A DNA stretch of 51,700 nucleotides from Acidimicrobiia bacterium (GCA_022822905.1 JAJDYE010000010.1:1-51700), one strand, 5' to 3'; numbered from the stretch's first letter, positions 9,030 to 22,089 are shown. Notes: generated by a model not told the origin, from the sequence alone. Numbers and translations are program-made.

Positions 9030-10181
9030 ATGAGCTCGCCGGGTGTTCTGACTGGGGCAGTCCAGCCCTACGCGTGGGGATCGCGGGAGGCGCTGCCCCG
9101 GATCATGGGCGTTCCGGCCACTGGCGAGACCCAGGCAGAGCTGTGGTTGGGTGCCCATCCCCGAGCGCCGTCGACGTTGCGGCGCGACGGCGTGGACCGG
9201 CCCCTCAACGAGGTGATCGCCCAAGACCCGGAGGCAGAGCTGGGCGCGGAAACGACCCGGTTGTTCGGCGATGAGCTGCCCTTTCTGCTCAAGATCCTGG
9301 CCGTGGACCAGCCCCTCTCGCTCCAGACCCACCCCACCCGCCAGCAGGCCCAAGCGGGGTTCGACTCAGAGGAGGACCAGGGCATCCCCGTCGACGCCGA
9401 CCACCGCTCCTATCGCGACCGCAACCACAAGCCGGAGCTGATCTGTGCGCTCGAGCCGTTCACCGCCCTGTGCGGGTTCCGGTCGCCGGATTCCGCCGCC
9501 GCTCTATTCGACTCGCTGGAGGTTGCCGCTCTGGCCCCGGCAACCGGCTGCTTGCAGGCAGGGGAGATCGCCCCAGCCCTTCGATGCCTGCTGGAGCACT
9601 CCCCACAATCCGGCGCGGACATCGCCCATCAGGTGGTGGCGGCTTGCGCTCAGCCCGGCCCGTTTCCCGATGAGAGGCAGTGGGCGGTGCGGATCGGGGA
9701 GCGGCATCCCGGAGACATCGGGGTGGCTGTGGCCCTGATGCTGAACCTGGTCCGCCTCAACCCCGGCCAGGCCCTCCTTCTGGAAGCCGGAAACCTGCAC
9801 GTGTACCTCCACGGAGTAGCGGTGGAGGTCATGGCCAACAGCGACAACGTGCTGAGGGGAGGTCTCACCATGAAACACGTTGATGTTCCCGCAATGCTCG
9901 ACGTGGTGGATTGCCGCCCCATCGACGTGCCCGTGCAAAGCCCCGACGGTCCGTGTTTCTCCTTCCAGACGCCGGCACCCGACTTCGGGCTTGCCCGCGT
10001 CGAGTTGGACGGGGCCCGGCGGTTTCTTCCCGCGGGGCCGGAAATCGTGCTCTGCACATCGGGGCGTGCGAGCGTGGCGGGTCACGAGATCACCGGCGGC
10101 GGAGCAGTGTGGATGCCGGCGGGGACCGGCGAGTATGACGTCGCCGGGACCGGGCTGCTGTTCCGGGCGGCAACTGGGTGA
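9030..10181 (+). CDS. manA: Mannose-6-phosphate isomerase, type I
   Basis: Interconverts fructose-6-phosphate and mannose-6-phosphate, the entry to GDP-mannose and mannosylated envelope lipids. At 383 aa it is typical for the type I cupin enzyme. Zinc ligands are visible: Gln99 and His101 in SLQTHP, Glu136 in HKPEL, and a histidine in GNLHVYLHG. The family signature continues with MANSDNVLRGGLT and KHVDV. The neighbours (Trm112-like protein, PGI/PMI-type isomerase, then ahcY) match the actinobacterial sugar-phosphate cluster. GAGGG lies 10 nt before the ATG, and a short leaderless frame precedes it. Confidence 0.95.
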   Translation: MSSPGVLTGAVQPYAWGSREALPRIMGVPATGETQAELWLGAHPRAPSTLRRDGVDRPLNEVIAQDPEAELGAETTRLFGDELPFLLKILAVDQPLSLQTHPTRQQAQAGFDSEEDQGIPVDADHRSYRDRNHKPELICALEPFTALCGFRSPDSAAALFDSLEVAALAPATGCLQAGEIAPALRCLLEHSPQSGADIAHQVVAACAQPGPFPDERQWAVRIGERHPGDIGVAVALMLNLVRLNPGQALLLEAGNLHVYLHGVAVEVMANSDNVLRGGLTMKHVDVPAMLDVVDCRPIDVPVQSPDGPCFSFQTPAPDFGLARVELDGARRFLPAGPEIVLCTSGRASVAGHEITGGGAVWMPAGTGEYDVAGTGLLFRAATG

Positions 10182-10230
10182 TCGTGGTGGCTGCTTCAAC
10201 TAGAGGCAGCGGTTGAGTAAGACTGTGGCC

Positions 10231-10467
10231 ATGGCGCTGGATCCCCGACTGCTTGAGATTCTGGCCTGTCCTGACGACAAGGGGCCGCTGCTGTACTTTC
10301 CCGATGAGGACTCGCTGTACAACCCCCGCCTGCGCCGCCGCTATGCGGTGGAAGACGACATCCCCAACATGCTGATCGACGAGGCTGGGACGGTGGACGA
10401 CTCCGAGCACGAGCGGCTGATGGCCAGGGCGGAATCGGAGTCCATTCCCTTCACCTTCACTCCGTGA
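10231..10467 (+). CDS. Trm112/UPF0434-like small protein
   Basis: A 78-aa protein that opens LDPRLLEILACPDDKGPL, the hallmark of the Trm112-like family. It has a single CPxDKG knuckle and then YFPDEDSL, RRRYAVEDDIPNML. In eukaryotes and archaea the family activates methyltransferases. In bacteria its role is uncertain, but it recurs beside phosphomannose genes in actinobacteria. ATG 10231 was preferred to the upstream TTG 10213 because it starts at the conserved LDPRLLE segment. It is 49 bp after manA and 26 bp before the isomerase gene, so co-transcription is likely. Confidence 0.8.
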   Translation: MALDPRLLEILACPDDKGPLLYFPDEDSLYNPRLRRRYAVEDDIPNMLIDEAGTVDDSEHERLMARAESESIPFTFTP

Positions 10468-10493
10468 GAGCTTCCTGGGGATCGGAGTAGGCG

Positions 10494-11522
10494 GTGAGCG
10501 AGCGAGTGGACACGCTGGGCATGTGGCCGGCGGTCAACCGGTTGCCCGAGCAGATGCTGGACGCGCTGGACCGGTGCAACGAGCTGGAGGGGCTGCCCGA
10601 CCGGTCGGAAATTGCCAACGTGCTGGTGTTGGGCATGGGCCCGGGCGGGTTCGCCGGCGACCTGTTGGCCGTAACCGCGGGTCCGTTCATGCCCCTGCCC
10701 ATCGTGGTGGTGAAGAGCTACCAGCCCCCTTCGTATGTGGACGAGCAGACCCTGGTGTTCGCCCTTTCTGCCAGCGGCGACACCCCGGAGATCGTTCAGG
10801 CCGCCGCCCAGGCCGCCGGGGCTGGTGGGCGTGTGGTGGCGGTGACAGGGGGAGGGCAGCTGGCCCAAATGGCCGCCGACTGGTCCGCCCCGCTGGTCGA
10901 AGTGGATCCGATGTTGTATCCACCTCGGGCCGGACTCAGCGTGCTCACCGTCGCCCCCATGATCATTCTCGAGAAGATGGGACTGTTCCCTGGCGCCTCC
11001 CAGTGGGTGCGCCACGCAGTGGATCAGATCCGCGGTCGAAGGGACACGGCCCGGGCACCGGCTGCGGCCCTGGCCCGACACCTAGCGGGCACGGTGCCGC
11101 TGATCTACGGCGGAGGCGGACTGGGCTCGGTGGCCGCCCGGCATTGGAAGAACATGATCAACACCAGTGCCAAGGCGCCGGCGTTCAGCGCCGGGGTGCC
11201 CGATCTGCTCCACAACGAGATTGCCGGGTGGGGCCAGCACGGCGACTTGACCCGGCAGGTGTTCAGCATGGTGGTGCTGCGCCACGAACACGAGCATCCC
11301 GAGGTGATGCGAGGTTTCGACATCCTGATCGACCTGATGGACGAAGTGGTGGGCGACGTGCATGCCGTGGAGGCGGCTGGAGAGGGCCCGGTGGCCCAGA
11401 TCTTCGATCTCATGTACCAAGGGTCGATGACCGCGCTGGAGATGGCCGCCGCGGTGGGCCTCGATCCCGGGCCGGTGCCGGCCATTATGACTGCTCGGCA
11501 GGTGTTGGCGGGCCGCCCCTGA
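10494..11522 (+). CDS. SIS-domain bifunctional phosphoglucose/phosphomannose isomerase
   Basis: 342-aa protein with two sugar isomerase (SIS) domains. The first has VLGMGPGGFAGDL and the phosphosugar loop LSASGDTPEIV. The second has NTSAKAPAFSAGVPDLLHNE followed by IAGW, the signature of the archaeal-type bifunctional PGI/PMI family. It should isomerise glucose-6-phosphate and/or mannose-6-phosphate with fructose-6-phosphate, in line with manA just upstream. A GGAG ribosome-binding site lies 6 nt before the GTG. The same order with manA and ahcY is known in mycobacteria. Whether both activities are present cannot be read from sequence. Confidence 0.85.
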   Translation: MSERVDTLGMWPAVNRLPEQMLDALDRCNELEGLPDRSEIANVLVLGMGPGGFAGDLLAVTAGPFMPLPIVVVKSYQPPSYVDEQTLVFALSASGDTPEIVQAAAQAAGAGGRVVAVTGGGQLAQMAADWSAPLVEVDPMLYPPRAGLSVLTVAPMIILEKMGLFPGASQWVRHAVDQIRGRRDTARAPAAALARHLAGTVPLIYGGGGLGSVAARHWKNMINTSAKAPAFSAGVPDLLHNEIAGWGQHGDLTRQVFSMVVLRHEHEHPEVMRGFDILIDLMDEVVGDVHAVEAAGEGPVAQIFDLMYQGSMTALEMAAAVGLDPGPVPAIMTARQVLAGRP

Positions 11523-11590
11523 TGATCCCATTGTCTGAATGCCCGCAACCTGAAAGCGATAGTGGCAGAAAGCGCTGCAAATAGAAAGCG

Positions 11591-13042
11591 ATGGTGGAAG
11601 TGACCGTTGACCATGACTTCAAAGTGGCCGACCTGGCCCTAGCCGAGGCCGGCCGCAAGGAGATCCGCCTCGCCGAGCACGAGATGCCCGGCCTGATGGC
11701 GCTGAGAGCCCAGCATTTCGACCACCAGCCCCTGGCCGGGGCCCGCATTACCGGCTCGCTCCACATGACCGTGCAAACCGCCGTGCTGATCGAGACCCTC
11801 ACCGCGCTGGGTGCCGAGGTGCGCTGGGCGTCGTGCAACATCTTCTCCACCCAGGATACGGCCGCCGCCGCCGTGGCGGTGGGTGTCGATGGCACACCGG
11901 ATCACCCCCAGGGGGTTCCGGTCTACGCCTGGAAGGGCGAGACCCTGGAGGAGTACTGGTGGTGTACCGAGAAGGTGCTGCGCTGGCCTGACGGCGGAGG
12001 GCCCAATCTCATATTGGACGACGGCGGCGACGCCACCCTGCTGGTGCACATGGGGGCCGACGCTGAGGTGGCCGGCAACCCCGGCGACCCCGATGAGGCC
12101 GATTCTGAGGATCTGGCCGAGATCCGCCGCCTGCTGGGCCGGACGCTGGCCGACGATCCTGGGATGTGGACCGCCATTGCCGGCGGAGTCCGGGGCGTAT
12201 CAGAGGAGACCACCACCGGCGTCCACCGGCTCTACCGTATGAAAGCTGACGGCACGCTGCGCTTCCCGGCCATCGATGTCAACAATTCGGTGACCAAGCA
12301 GAAGTTCGACAACCTCTACGGCTGCCGGCACTCGCTGATCGACGGCATCAACCGGGGCACCGACATGATGATCGGCGGCAAGACGGCGGTGGTGTGCGGC
12401 TACGGCGACGTGGGCAAGGGCTGCGCCCAATCATTGCGGGGCCAGGGGGCCCGAGTGGTGGTCACCGAGGTGGATCCCATCTGCGCGCTGCAAGCGGCCA
12501 TGGAGGGCTTCGAGGTCCAGCGGCTGGAAGATGTGCTGGAGACCGCCGATCTGTTCATCACCGCCACCGGCTGCAAAGACGTGATCAGCGCCGAGCACCT
12601 GGGGCGGATGAAGCATCAGGCGGTGGTGGGCAATATCGGCCACTTCGACAACGAGATCGACATGGCCGGGCTCAACGCCCTGTCCGACGTGCAGCGCATC
12701 AATATCAAGCCCCAGGTGGACGAGTACGTCTTCCCCGACGGCCATTCGGTGATCATCTTGTCGGAGGGAAGGCTGCTGAACCTGGGCAACGCCACCGGCC
12801 ACCCCAGCTTCGTGATGTCTTGCAGCTTCACCAACCAGGTGCTGGCCCAGATGGAGCTGCACGCCAACGCCGAGGCTTACGGCACCGACGTGACCACGCT
12901 GCCCAAGGAGCTGGACGAGATGGTGGCCCGGCTGCACCTCGACGCTCTCGGGGTGCGCCTCACCACGCTGACTCCTTCTCAGGCCGACTACATGGGGGTG
13001 TCGGCCGACGGGCCGTTCAAGGCCGACCACTACCGGTACTGA
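11591..13042 (+). CDS. ahcY: Adenosylhomocysteinase
   Basis: NAD-dependent reversible hydrolysis of S-adenosylhomocysteine to adenosine and homocysteine, which relieves product inhibition of methyltransferases. 483 aa, the usual bacterial length. Visible signatures: [14 protein letters not shown], the [11 protein letters not shown] segment with the active-site lysine, NAD-binding [11 protein letters not shown] near residue 268, and the C-terminal FKADHYRY that closes the neighbouring subunit's cofactor site. The ATG is 68 bp after the isomerase gene and has no strong ribosome-binding site. mtnA follows 17 bp later, which groups two steps of SAM by-product recycling. Confidence 0.97.
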   Translation: MVEVTVDHDFKVADLALAEAGRKEIRLAEHEMPGLMALRAQHFDHQPLAGARITGSLHMTVQTAVLIETLTALGAEVRWASCNIFSTQDTAAAAVAVGVDGTPDHPQGVPVYAWKGETLEEYWWCTEKVLRWPDGGGPNLILDDGGDATLLVHMGADAEVAGNPGDPDEADSEDLAEIRRLLGRTLADDPGMWTAIAGGVRGVSEETTTGVHRLYRMKADGTLRFPAIDVNNSVTKQKFDNLYGCRHSLIDGINRGTDMMIGGKTAVVCGYGDVGKGCAQSLRGQGARVVVTEVDPICALQAAMEGFEVQRLEDVLETADLFITATGCKDVISAEHLGRMKHQAVVGNIGHFDNEIDMAGLNALSDVQRINIKPQVDEYVFPDGHSVIILSEGRLLNLGNATGHPSFVMSCSFTNQVLAQMELHANAEAYGTDVTTLPKELDEMVARLHLDALGVRLTTLTPSQADYMGVSADGPFKADHYRY

Positions 13043-13059
13043 TCCGTTTGGATTGAACG

Positions 13060-14031
<972 letters not shown>

Positions 14032-14081
14032 CCGCCGGCCAGGGGCCTTAATGGGCAAGAGAAAGTGTCACTGGTGGCTTT

Positions 14082-14087
14082 TAGGGT
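14082..14087 (+). promoter_or_regulatory. -10 box (TAGGGT), leaderless start of comF
   Basis: TAGGGT is followed by 6 nt and the comF ATG at 14094. The same hexamer and spacing occur at mec and rpe in this window. No -35 consensus is evident. Confidence 0.6.
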
Positions 14088-14093
14088 GCGGTC

Positions 14094-14768
14094 ATGTTAA
14101 TTCCATGCACGTGCGCAGGTTGCGGAGGGCCGGGGCCATCGCCGTGTCGGCGCTGCACGGCCGATATGCGAGCAGTGGGGGAGATGCCTCCGCCCGAACC
14201 GCTGGCCGGGCTGTGGGCGGCCTTCGCCTACGTGGGTGCGGGCCGGGAGCTCTTAGCCCGGCTCAAGTACCGCAACCAGCGGTCTTGCGTGAGGTGGCTG
14301 GCGTCAGCCATGGCTCAAGCCTTGCCGCCGGGACTGGCGGTCGACTCGGTGACGTGGGCGCCGACGTCTTCCCAGCGACGCCGGCGGCGGGGTTTCGACC
14401 AGGCTGAGCTTTTGGCTCGAGCCTTGGGCCGAGAGACCGGGCTGTGTGTCGTTCCCCTGCTGAAGCGAGTCGACGCCGCAGGCCAGACCGGTCGAAGCCG
14501 CAGCCAGCGCTTTTGCGCCCCTGTCTTTGCTCCCCACCGCCCCCCGCCAGCCTCGGTACTGCTGGTAGACGATGTGGTCACCTCCGGGGCCACGCTCCAG
14601 GCCGCGGCATCCACCCTGGTTTGGGCCGGTGCTGGACGGGTGGACGCGGTGGTGGCCGGCGCCACCCCGCTCCCCTACACGCCGTCTTCCGCACGACAGC
14701 CGCCCGGTGTGGTTACCATGAGAACCCACAACTCAACCCCAGCCGAAAGGGAGCCGCAATGGACGTGA
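14094..14768 (+). CDS. comF: ComF family phosphoribosyltransferase-like protein
   Basis: 224-aa protein with the ComF layout. An N-terminal zinc-ribbon-like cluster has cysteines 5, 7, 10, 18 and 21. It is followed by LLARLKYRNQRS, RRRRRGFDQAELLARALG, and the PRPP-binding loop VLLVDDVVTSGATL. In competent bacteria ComF takes part in DNA uptake; in actinobacteria its job is unclear, although it commonly precedes hpf and secA as here. The last 10 bp overlap the start of hpf, so the two are coupled. The C-terminal tail after residue 200 looks unconserved. Confidence 0.88.
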   Translation: MLIPCTCAGCGGPGPSPCRRCTADMRAVGEMPPPEPLAGLWAAFAYVGAGRELLARLKYRNQRSCVRWLASAMAQALPPGLAVDSVTWAPTSSQRRRRRGFDQAELLARALGRETGLCVVPLLKRVDAAGQTGRSRSQRFCAPVFAPHRPPPASVLLVDDVVTSGATLQAAASTLVWAGAGRVDAVVAGATPLPYTPSSARQPPGVVTMRTHNSTPAEREPQWT

Positions 14769-15091
14769 CCATCAGCAGCAGCGGGATTCAGGTGTCGCAG
14801 AGACTGGGGGAGACCACCCGAACGAAGGTGGGCAAGTTGAGCCGCTACTTATCGGGCATCGATCACGCCACGGTTCGGTTCAGCGAGGAGAAGAACCCCC
14901 GCATCGCCGAACCCGACATCTGCGAGGTCACCTTGGAGGGCCACGGCTATCACATCCGCAGCCGGGTCAACGGCCCCACCCCGTTCGCGGCTTTGGATCG
15001 GGCCATCGCCAAGCTGGAGCGCCAGCTCCGCCGCACCAAAACCCGCCGGGTGGATCGCCAGCACCACTCCCGGGAACGCCGGGCCAGCTGA
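14759..15091 (+). CDS. hpf: Short-form ribosome hibernation promoting factor (HPF/RaiA)
   Basis: 110-aa ribosome-associated protein with the S30AE fold: MDVTISSSGIQVSQRLGE, then KLSRYLSGIDHATVRFSEE and a basic C-terminus (KLERQLRRTKTRR). It binds the decoding region of the 30S subunit during slow growth. It lacks the C-terminal dimerisation domain of the long HPF that most actinobacteria use to form 100S ribosomes. The 116 bp downstream encode nothing that could be a detached second domain. The ATG at 14759 has a strong AAAGGGAG ribosome-binding site. It overlaps comF by 10 bp and precedes secA. Confidence 0.88.
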   Translation: MDVTISSSGIQVSQRLGETTRTKVGKLSRYLSGIDHATVRFSEEKNPRIAEPDICEVTLEGHGYHIRSRVNGPTPFAALDRAIAKLERQLRRTKTRRVDRQHHSRERRAS

Positions 15092-15104
15092 GTTCCACAC
15101 ATCT

Positions 15105-15127
15105 GGCGAGCGGAGTTCCGACTCGCC
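15105..15127 (+). terminator. Hairpin between hpf and secA, no U-tract
   Basis: GGCGAGCGG pairs with CCGaCTCGCC around an AGTT loop: nine base pairs with one bulged A, 14 bp after the hpf stop. No thymidine run follows, so it is either a tract-less actinobacterial terminator or an RNA-stability/attenuation element. Confidence 0.4.
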
Positions 15128-15207
15128 CTCGGAGGTAGTCCGCCAACACGTTTCTGGCTGGCTCCGTTGACTAAATCGCGCCAGCACAACAGTAGAGTGG
15201 GCCTGGC

Positions 15208-17934
<2,727 letters not shown>

Positions 17935-17956
17935 CTGCTGAACCCCGGGAATCCCC

Positions 17957-19057
17957 GTGCCTGACTTCACCGGCGACCTCGCCCTGCTCCGATCCAAACT
18001 GGACGAGGCCCGGCGCTATCTGCATATCGACGATCTGATCGCCCGCCGTCCCAAGCTGGAGAAGGCCGCTTCTGCCCCCGGCCTGTGGGACGACCCCGAC
18101 CAGGCCCGCAAGGTGACCAGGGAGCTGTCCGAGCTGGTGGAGGACTTGGAGCTGTTCGCCGGGTTGGAGGCTGCGTTGGACGACGCCGACACCTTGCATG
18201 AGCTGGCCAATGAGGAAGATGACGAGTCGCAGGCCCCGGAGATCGCCCAGATGCTGGAGTCCCTGTCGGCCAAGGTGGACGACCTGGAGCTGCGGTCGCT
18301 CTTGGGCGGTGAGCACGACGACTCCGATGCCGTGTGCGAGCTCCACAGCGGCGCGGGAGGCACCGATGCGCAGGACTGGGCCGAGATGCTGCTGGGCATG
18401 TACCAGGGGTGGGCTGAGCGCCGCGGCTTCGAGTTCAAGGTGGACTCCGTGTCAGAAGGCCAGGGCGCGGGCATCTCCTCGGCTGACTTCACCATCTCCG
18501 GGCGCAATGCCTACGGCCTGCTCCAGTCGGAGCGGGGAGTACACCGGCTGGTGCGGATCTCGCCGTTCGACTCCGACTCCCGCCGCCACACCGCGTTCGC
18601 CCAGTTCAAGGTGGTCCCGTTCTTCGACGAGGTCTCCGACGAGGTGGAGATCGAGGACAAGGACCTGCGGATCGACACCTTCCGGTCGTCGGGAGCGGGC
18701 GGCCAGCACGTGAACGTGACCGACTCGGCCGTGCGCATCACCCACTTGCCCACCGGCGTCGTGGTGTCGTGCCAGAACGAGCGCAGCCAGCACCAGAACA
18801 AAGACCGGGCCATGCAGATCCTGGCCGCCCGACTGGCCGACCTGAAGCGGGCCGAGCGGGAGGCCGAGATCGCCGGGCTGGCCGGCGACTACCAAAAGGC
18901 CGAATGGGGGAGCCAGATCCGCTCGTATGTGCTGCACCCCTACCAGCAGGTCAAGGACGACCGCACCGGCGTGACCATCGGCAACGTGGAAGCAGTGCTG
19001 GCCGGCGACATCGACGAGATGATCGAGGCCTACCTGCGATGGAGGCGGATGTCCTGA
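17957..19057 (+). CDS. prfB: Peptide chain release factor 2
   Basis: Releases finished peptides at UGA and UAA. 366 aa. The stop-codon-reading tripeptide SPF is present in [13 protein letters not shown], and the catalytic GGQ in [15 protein letters not shown]. The frame is continuous from the GTG at 17957 through RRYLHIDDL. The self-regulatory in-frame UGA and +1 frameshift found in E. coli and many bacteria is therefore absent. A GGGA element precedes the GTG. It is followed by ftsE and ftsX, the usual actinobacterial order. Confidence 0.96.
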   Translation: MPDFTGDLALLRSKLDEARRYLHIDDLIARRPKLEKAASAPGLWDDPDQARKVTRELSELVEDLELFAGLEAALDDADTLHELANEEDDESQAPEIAQMLESLSAKVDDLELRSLLGGEHDDSDAVCELHSGAGGTDAQDWAEMLLGMYQGWAERRGFEFKVDSVSEGQGAGISSADFTISGRNAYGLLQSERGVHRLVRISPFDSDSRRHTAFAQFKVVPFFDEVSDEVEIEDKDLRIDTFRSSGAGGQHVNVTDSAVRITHLPTGVVVSCQNERSQHQNKDRAMQILAARLADLKRAEREAEIAGLAGDYQKAEWGSQIRSYVLHPYQQVKDDRTGVTIGNVEAVLAGDIDEMIEAYLRWRRMS

Positions 19058-19193
19058 GTTTTGCCGGATTCGACCCAGGAATTGGGGGGAAGGGTGCGCG
19101 AGTGGAGCCTGGTGCCGGTGGTAGCGTTGGTCGAGCTTTCCAGGCCGCCGAAGGGGGGTGCGAGCCCGGTTCGCAGTTCGGAGTTCACATCGC

Positions 19194-19871
19194 ATGATCA
19201 GAATGGAGAACGTCACCAAGGTGTACAAGGGCGAGGTGCTCGCCCTTCAGAACGCCTCCTGTGAAGTACAGCGGGGGGAGTTCGTCTTTTTGGTGGGTCC
19301 GTCGGGCTCGGGCAAGTCCACGTTCATGCGCCTGCTCAACAAAGAGGAGAAGCCCGACCGGGGCCGGGTGTTTGTCGCCGGGCGGGACATCGGCAAGCTG
19401 CCGAGTTGGAAGGTGCCCTTTTTGCGTCGCAACATCGGCTGCGTTTTCCAAGACTTCAAGCTTCTGCCCAACAAGACCGTGGTTCAGAACGTGGCCTTCG
19501 CGCTGGAGGTGATTGGCAGCCCCCGAAGCGTGATCAAGTCCAAGGTGCCGGCCATCTTGGAACTGGTGGGCCTGTCCAAGAAGATGCACAACTATCCCGA
19601 CGAGCTGTCGGGAGGGGAGCAGCAGCGGGTGTCCATCGCCCGGGCCTTTGTCAACCGTCCGCTGATCCTGTTGGCCGATGAGCCCACCGGAAACCTCGAC
19701 CCGAACACCTCGCTGGGCATCATGACGCTGCTGGACCGCATCAATCGCACCGGCACCACGGTGGTGATGGCCACCCACGACCGCAGCATTGTCGACAAGA
19801 TGCGCCGCCGGGTTGTGGAGTTGGACCGGGGCCAGATCGTCCGGGATCAGTCCCGGGGCGTGTACGAATAG
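19194..19871 (+). CDS. ftsE: Cell division ATP-binding protein FtsE
   Basis: ABC-type ATPase that partners FtsX to activate peptidoglycan hydrolases at the septum. 225 aa. Walker [11 protein letters not shown]-loop FQDFKLLPN, signature [15 protein letters not shown], Walker [14 protein letters not shown] and switch histidine MATHDR are all present. The ATG at 19194 ([11 protein letters not shown]) matches the family N-terminus; an in-frame start 36 bp upstream would add a non-conserved tail. A 136-bp gap separates it from prfB and shows no obvious promoter. ftsX follows after 53 bp. Confidence 0.96.
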   Translation: MIRMENVTKVYKGEVLALQNASCEVQRGEFVFLVGPSGSGKSTFMRLLNKEEKPDRGRVFVAGRDIGKLPSWKVPFLRRNIGCVFQDFKLLPNKTVVQNVAFALEVIGSPRSVIKSKVPAILELVGLSKKMHNYPDELSGGEQQRVSIARAFVNRPLILLADEPTGNLDPNTSLGIMTLLDRINRTGTTVVMATHDRSIVDKMRRRVVELDRGQIVRDQSRGVYE

Positions 19872-19924
19872 CCGATGGGCTTTCGCGAGCTCGGTGAGGC
19901 CGGTCGTTTGGCGGGCGCGAGCCG

Positions 19925-20818
19925 ATGAGCCTCAAGTTGGACTATGTCCTGCGGGAGACGGCCAGCAACTTCCGCCGCAACATCACCCTCACACTGGCCA
20001 CCATCATCACAGTCACCATCTCGCTGACGCTGCTGGGCGCGGCGCTGCTGTTCGGCGACGCCGTGGACAACGCCACTGTCCGCTGGAAGGACGGTGTGGA
20101 GTTCATCGTCTTCACCGACCCCGAGATCAGCTCGGAGTTGGAGGCCGACATCCGCCGCCAGCTCGAGGATTCCCCCGAGGTCAGCGGATTCACCTATATC
20201 GACAAGGACGAGGCCTACGCCGAAGTGCAGGACCTCTTGGGCGATTCGCCTGAGCTGGTAGAGGTGATCACGCCGGAGCGGCTGCCGGCTTCGTTCCGGG
20301 TCAAGCCCAGCGACACCCTGCCGGAGCGGGTTGACGAGCTGGCCGCGGCATTCCGCGCCCAGCCCGGAGTGGCCAGGGTGGTCACCGCCAGCGAGACGAT
20401 CCGGGCCATCGAGGACCTGTCCAGCGGGTTGCGCCAGAGAGTGATCATCATCGCCATCGTCCTGTTGGTGGCCGCTGCCGTGCTGATCTTGAACACGATC
20501 CGCATGGCGCTGTTCTCCCGTCGACGGGATATCGAGGTGATGAAGCTGGTCGGTGCCACCAACTGGTTCATCCGGGTGCCATTCATGTTCGAGGGGCTCG
20601 TCCAAGGCCTCATCGGCGGGGTGATTGCCATTCCGCTCATCTGGCTCACCAACAACTTCTTCAGCGTGATCAACGACGACGTCACCCTGGAGCTGCTGCG
20701 GGGCTTCACCGTCGATCCCTCCCGGGTCTGGACGCTGGGGTTCCAGATGGTGGGGTTGGGCGCCATCGTGGGCACGGTGGGCTCAGGCATCGCGGTCACC
20801 CGCTTCCTGGACACCTGA
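19925..20818 (+). CDS. ftsX: Cell division permease-like protein FtsX
   Basis: 297-aa integral membrane partner of FtsE. An N-terminal amphipathic region and membrane helix (about 20-43) are followed by an extracellular domain (about 45-165). Three C-terminal helices follow (about 172-192, 221-243, 268-290), giving the usual four-helix layout. The conserved EVMKLVGATNWFIR loop that touches FtsE is present. The outside domain should recruit a NlpC/P60 or M23 hydrolase, but none is encoded nearby. smpB, which often follows ftsX in actinobacteria, is absent; mscR comes next. The last 18 bp lie inside a 23-bp direct repeat. Confidence 0.95.
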   Translation: MSLKLDYVLRETASNFRRNITLTLATIITVTISLTLLGAALLFGDAVDNATVRWKDGVEFIVFTDPEISSELEADIRRQLEDSPEVSGFTYIDKDEAYAEVQDLLGDSPELVEVITPERLPASFRVKPSDTLPERVDELAAAFRAQPGVARVVTASETIRAIEDLSSGLRQRVIIIAIVLLVAAAVLILNTIRMALFSRRRDIEVMKLVGATNWFIRVPFMFEGLVQGLIGGVIAIPLIWLTNNFFSVINDDVTLELLRGFTVDPSRVWTLGFQMVGLGAIVGTVGSGIAVTRFLDT

Positions 20819-20863
20819 GCGACAGCCCTCGCCACCTTTGCGCTTCCTGGACACCTGAGCGAC
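20801..20863 (+). repeat. Direct repeat, two 23-bp copies, at ftsX 3' end
   Basis: The 23 bases at 20801-20823 (CGCTTCCTGG...CTGAGCGAC), which contain the last ftsX codons and its TGA, recur exactly at 20841-20863. The period is 40 bp. The second copy is outside any gene and looks like a small tandem duplication of the ftsX end. Confidence 0.9.
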
Positions 20864-20943
20864 CGCGTTTTCTCAGCGCGTAGTAGGTTCGCGGCAGATG
20901 GCCTCGGCGGCAGTGGCCGATGGCCGGGCGAAAGGAGCAGCAG

Positions 20944-22026
20944 ATGGCCCAGCAGGTTCGAGCCGTTATCGCCAAGGCCAAGGGCGAGCCGGTCAGCATC
21001 GAGACCATCGAGGTGCCCGATCCCGGGCCGGGCGAGGCCCTGGTGGCCGTGCAGGCCTGCGGTGTGTGCCACACCGATCTGCACTATCGGGAAGGGGCCA
21101 TCAACGACGAGTTTCCGTTTCTGTTGGGCCATGAGGCAGCCGGAGTGGTGGAGGCAGTGGGCAGTGACGTGACCGGCGTGGCCCCGGGCGACTTCGTGAT
21201 CCTGAACTGGCGGGCAGTGTGCGGCAACTGCCGGGCATGCCTGCGGGGCCGTCCGTGGTACTGCTTCGCCACCCACAACGCCACCCAGAAGATGACGCTG
21301 GACGGCCAGGATCTGTCACCGGCGCTGGGCATCGGGGCATTCGCCGAGAAGACGCTGGTTGCGGCGGGCCAAGCCACCAAGGTCAACCCCGAGGCCAGTC
21401 CCGAGGTGGCTGGTCTGATCGGCTGCGGAGTCATGGCCGGGCTGGGGGCGGCCATGAACACCGGCGGAGTCGGCCGAGGCGACTCGGTGGCCGTTTTCGG
21501 CTGCGGCGGGGTCGGAGATGCCGCCATCGAGGGATCCCGCTTGGCCGGAGCGCACACCATCATCGGGGTGGACATCGACGACACCAAACTGGAGTGGGCG
21601 AAGGAGTTCGGCGCCACCCACACCGTCAACTCCAGCCGGGAGGATCCGGTGGAGAGGATCAGGGAACTGACTGGGGGCCACGGCGTGGACGTGGCCATCG
21701 AGGCCATCGGTTTGCCCCAGACCTACGAGCAGGCCTTCTACGCCCGGGATCTGGCCGGGGTCGTGGTGCTGGTGGGGGTGCCCAATCCGGAGATGAAGAT
21801 CGAGCTGCCCATGATCGAGATATTTGGACGAGGGGGTGTGCTCAAGTCGTCGTGGTACGGCGATTGCCTGCCGTCGCGGGACTTCCCCATGCTGATCGAT
21901 CTCTATCTCCAGGGACGGCTGAACCTGGAGCGGTTCGTGTCGGAGACCATCTCGCTGGAGGACGTTGAGGAGGCGTTTCACGCCATGGAGAGGGGAGAAG
22001 TGCTCCGGTCGGTGGTAGTGGTCTGA
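20944..22026 (+). CDS. mscR: S-(hydroxymethyl)mycothiol dehydrogenase / S-nitrosomycothiol reductase
   Basis: Zinc-dependent medium-chain dehydrogenase that oxidises the formaldehyde-mycothiol adduct and can reduce S-nitrosomycothiol. 360 aa. The sequence follows the Mycobacterium tuberculosis MscR pattern closely: [25 protein letters not shown], the structural zinc cysteines in [19 protein letters not shown], the NAD fold [10 protein letters not shown], and [15 protein letters not shown]. It implies that the host makes mycothiol, an actinobacterial thiol. The ATG at 20944 has an AAAGGAG ribosome-binding site 7 nt upstream; an earlier in-frame start at 20920 is unlikely. It appears to be a single-gene unit followed by a hairpin. 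Confidence 0.93.
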   Translation: MAQQVRAVIAKAKGEPVSIETIEVPDPGPGEALVAVQACGVCHTDLHYREGAINDEFPFLLGHEAAGVVEAVGSDVTGVAPGDFVILNWRAVCGNCRACLRGRPWYCFATHNATQKMTLDGQDLSPALGIGAFAEKTLVAAGQATKVNPEASPEVAGLIGCGVMAGLGAAMNTGGVGRGDSVAVFGCGGVGDAAIEGSRLAGAHTIIGVDIDDTKLEWAKEFGATHTVNSSREDPVERIRELTGGHGVDVAIEAIGLPQTYEQAFYARDLAGVVVLVGVPNPEMKIELPMIEIFGRGGVLKSSWYGDCLPSRDFPMLIDLYLQGRLNLERFVSETISLEDVEEAFHAMERGEVLRSVVVV

Positions 22027-22033
22027 GGCCTTT

Positions 22034-22049
22034 CGCGCCGTGTGGCGCG
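22034..22049 (+). terminator. GC hairpin after mscR
   Basis: CGCGCC-GTGT-GGCGCG forms a perfect 6-bp stem 8 bp after the mscR stop. No T-run follows. The next promoter begins 11 bp downstream, which supports termination here. Confidence 0.45.
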
Positions 22050-22059
22050 GAATTGTGCA

Positions 22060-22089
22060 TTGACCCCGGGGAGGGTCGGTCGCTACCCT
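22060..22089 (+). promoter_or_regulatory. Promoter with -35 TTGACC and -10 TACCCT
   Basis: TTGACC and TACCCT are separated by 18 bp. Transcription would start near 22096 and give a leader of about 70 nt for the small membrane protein at 22169. It is the clearest two-box promoter in the window. Confidence 0.5.

Noticed and set aside
11545..11590. GAAAGCGCTGCAA upstream of ahcY resembles the core of the SAH riboswitch.
   Set aside because: The flanks do not supply the pairing stems of that riboswitch and the leader is too short. Only short GAAAGCG repeats are seen.
15167..15198. TTGACT/TAGAGT as a secA promoter.
   Set aside because: The 20-bp spacer is too long for a confident call; it is mentioned only as a weak candidate.
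17957..18040. Possible programmed frameshift at the start of prfB.
   Set aside because: The frame is continuous through RRYLHIDDL and no early in-frame TGA exists.
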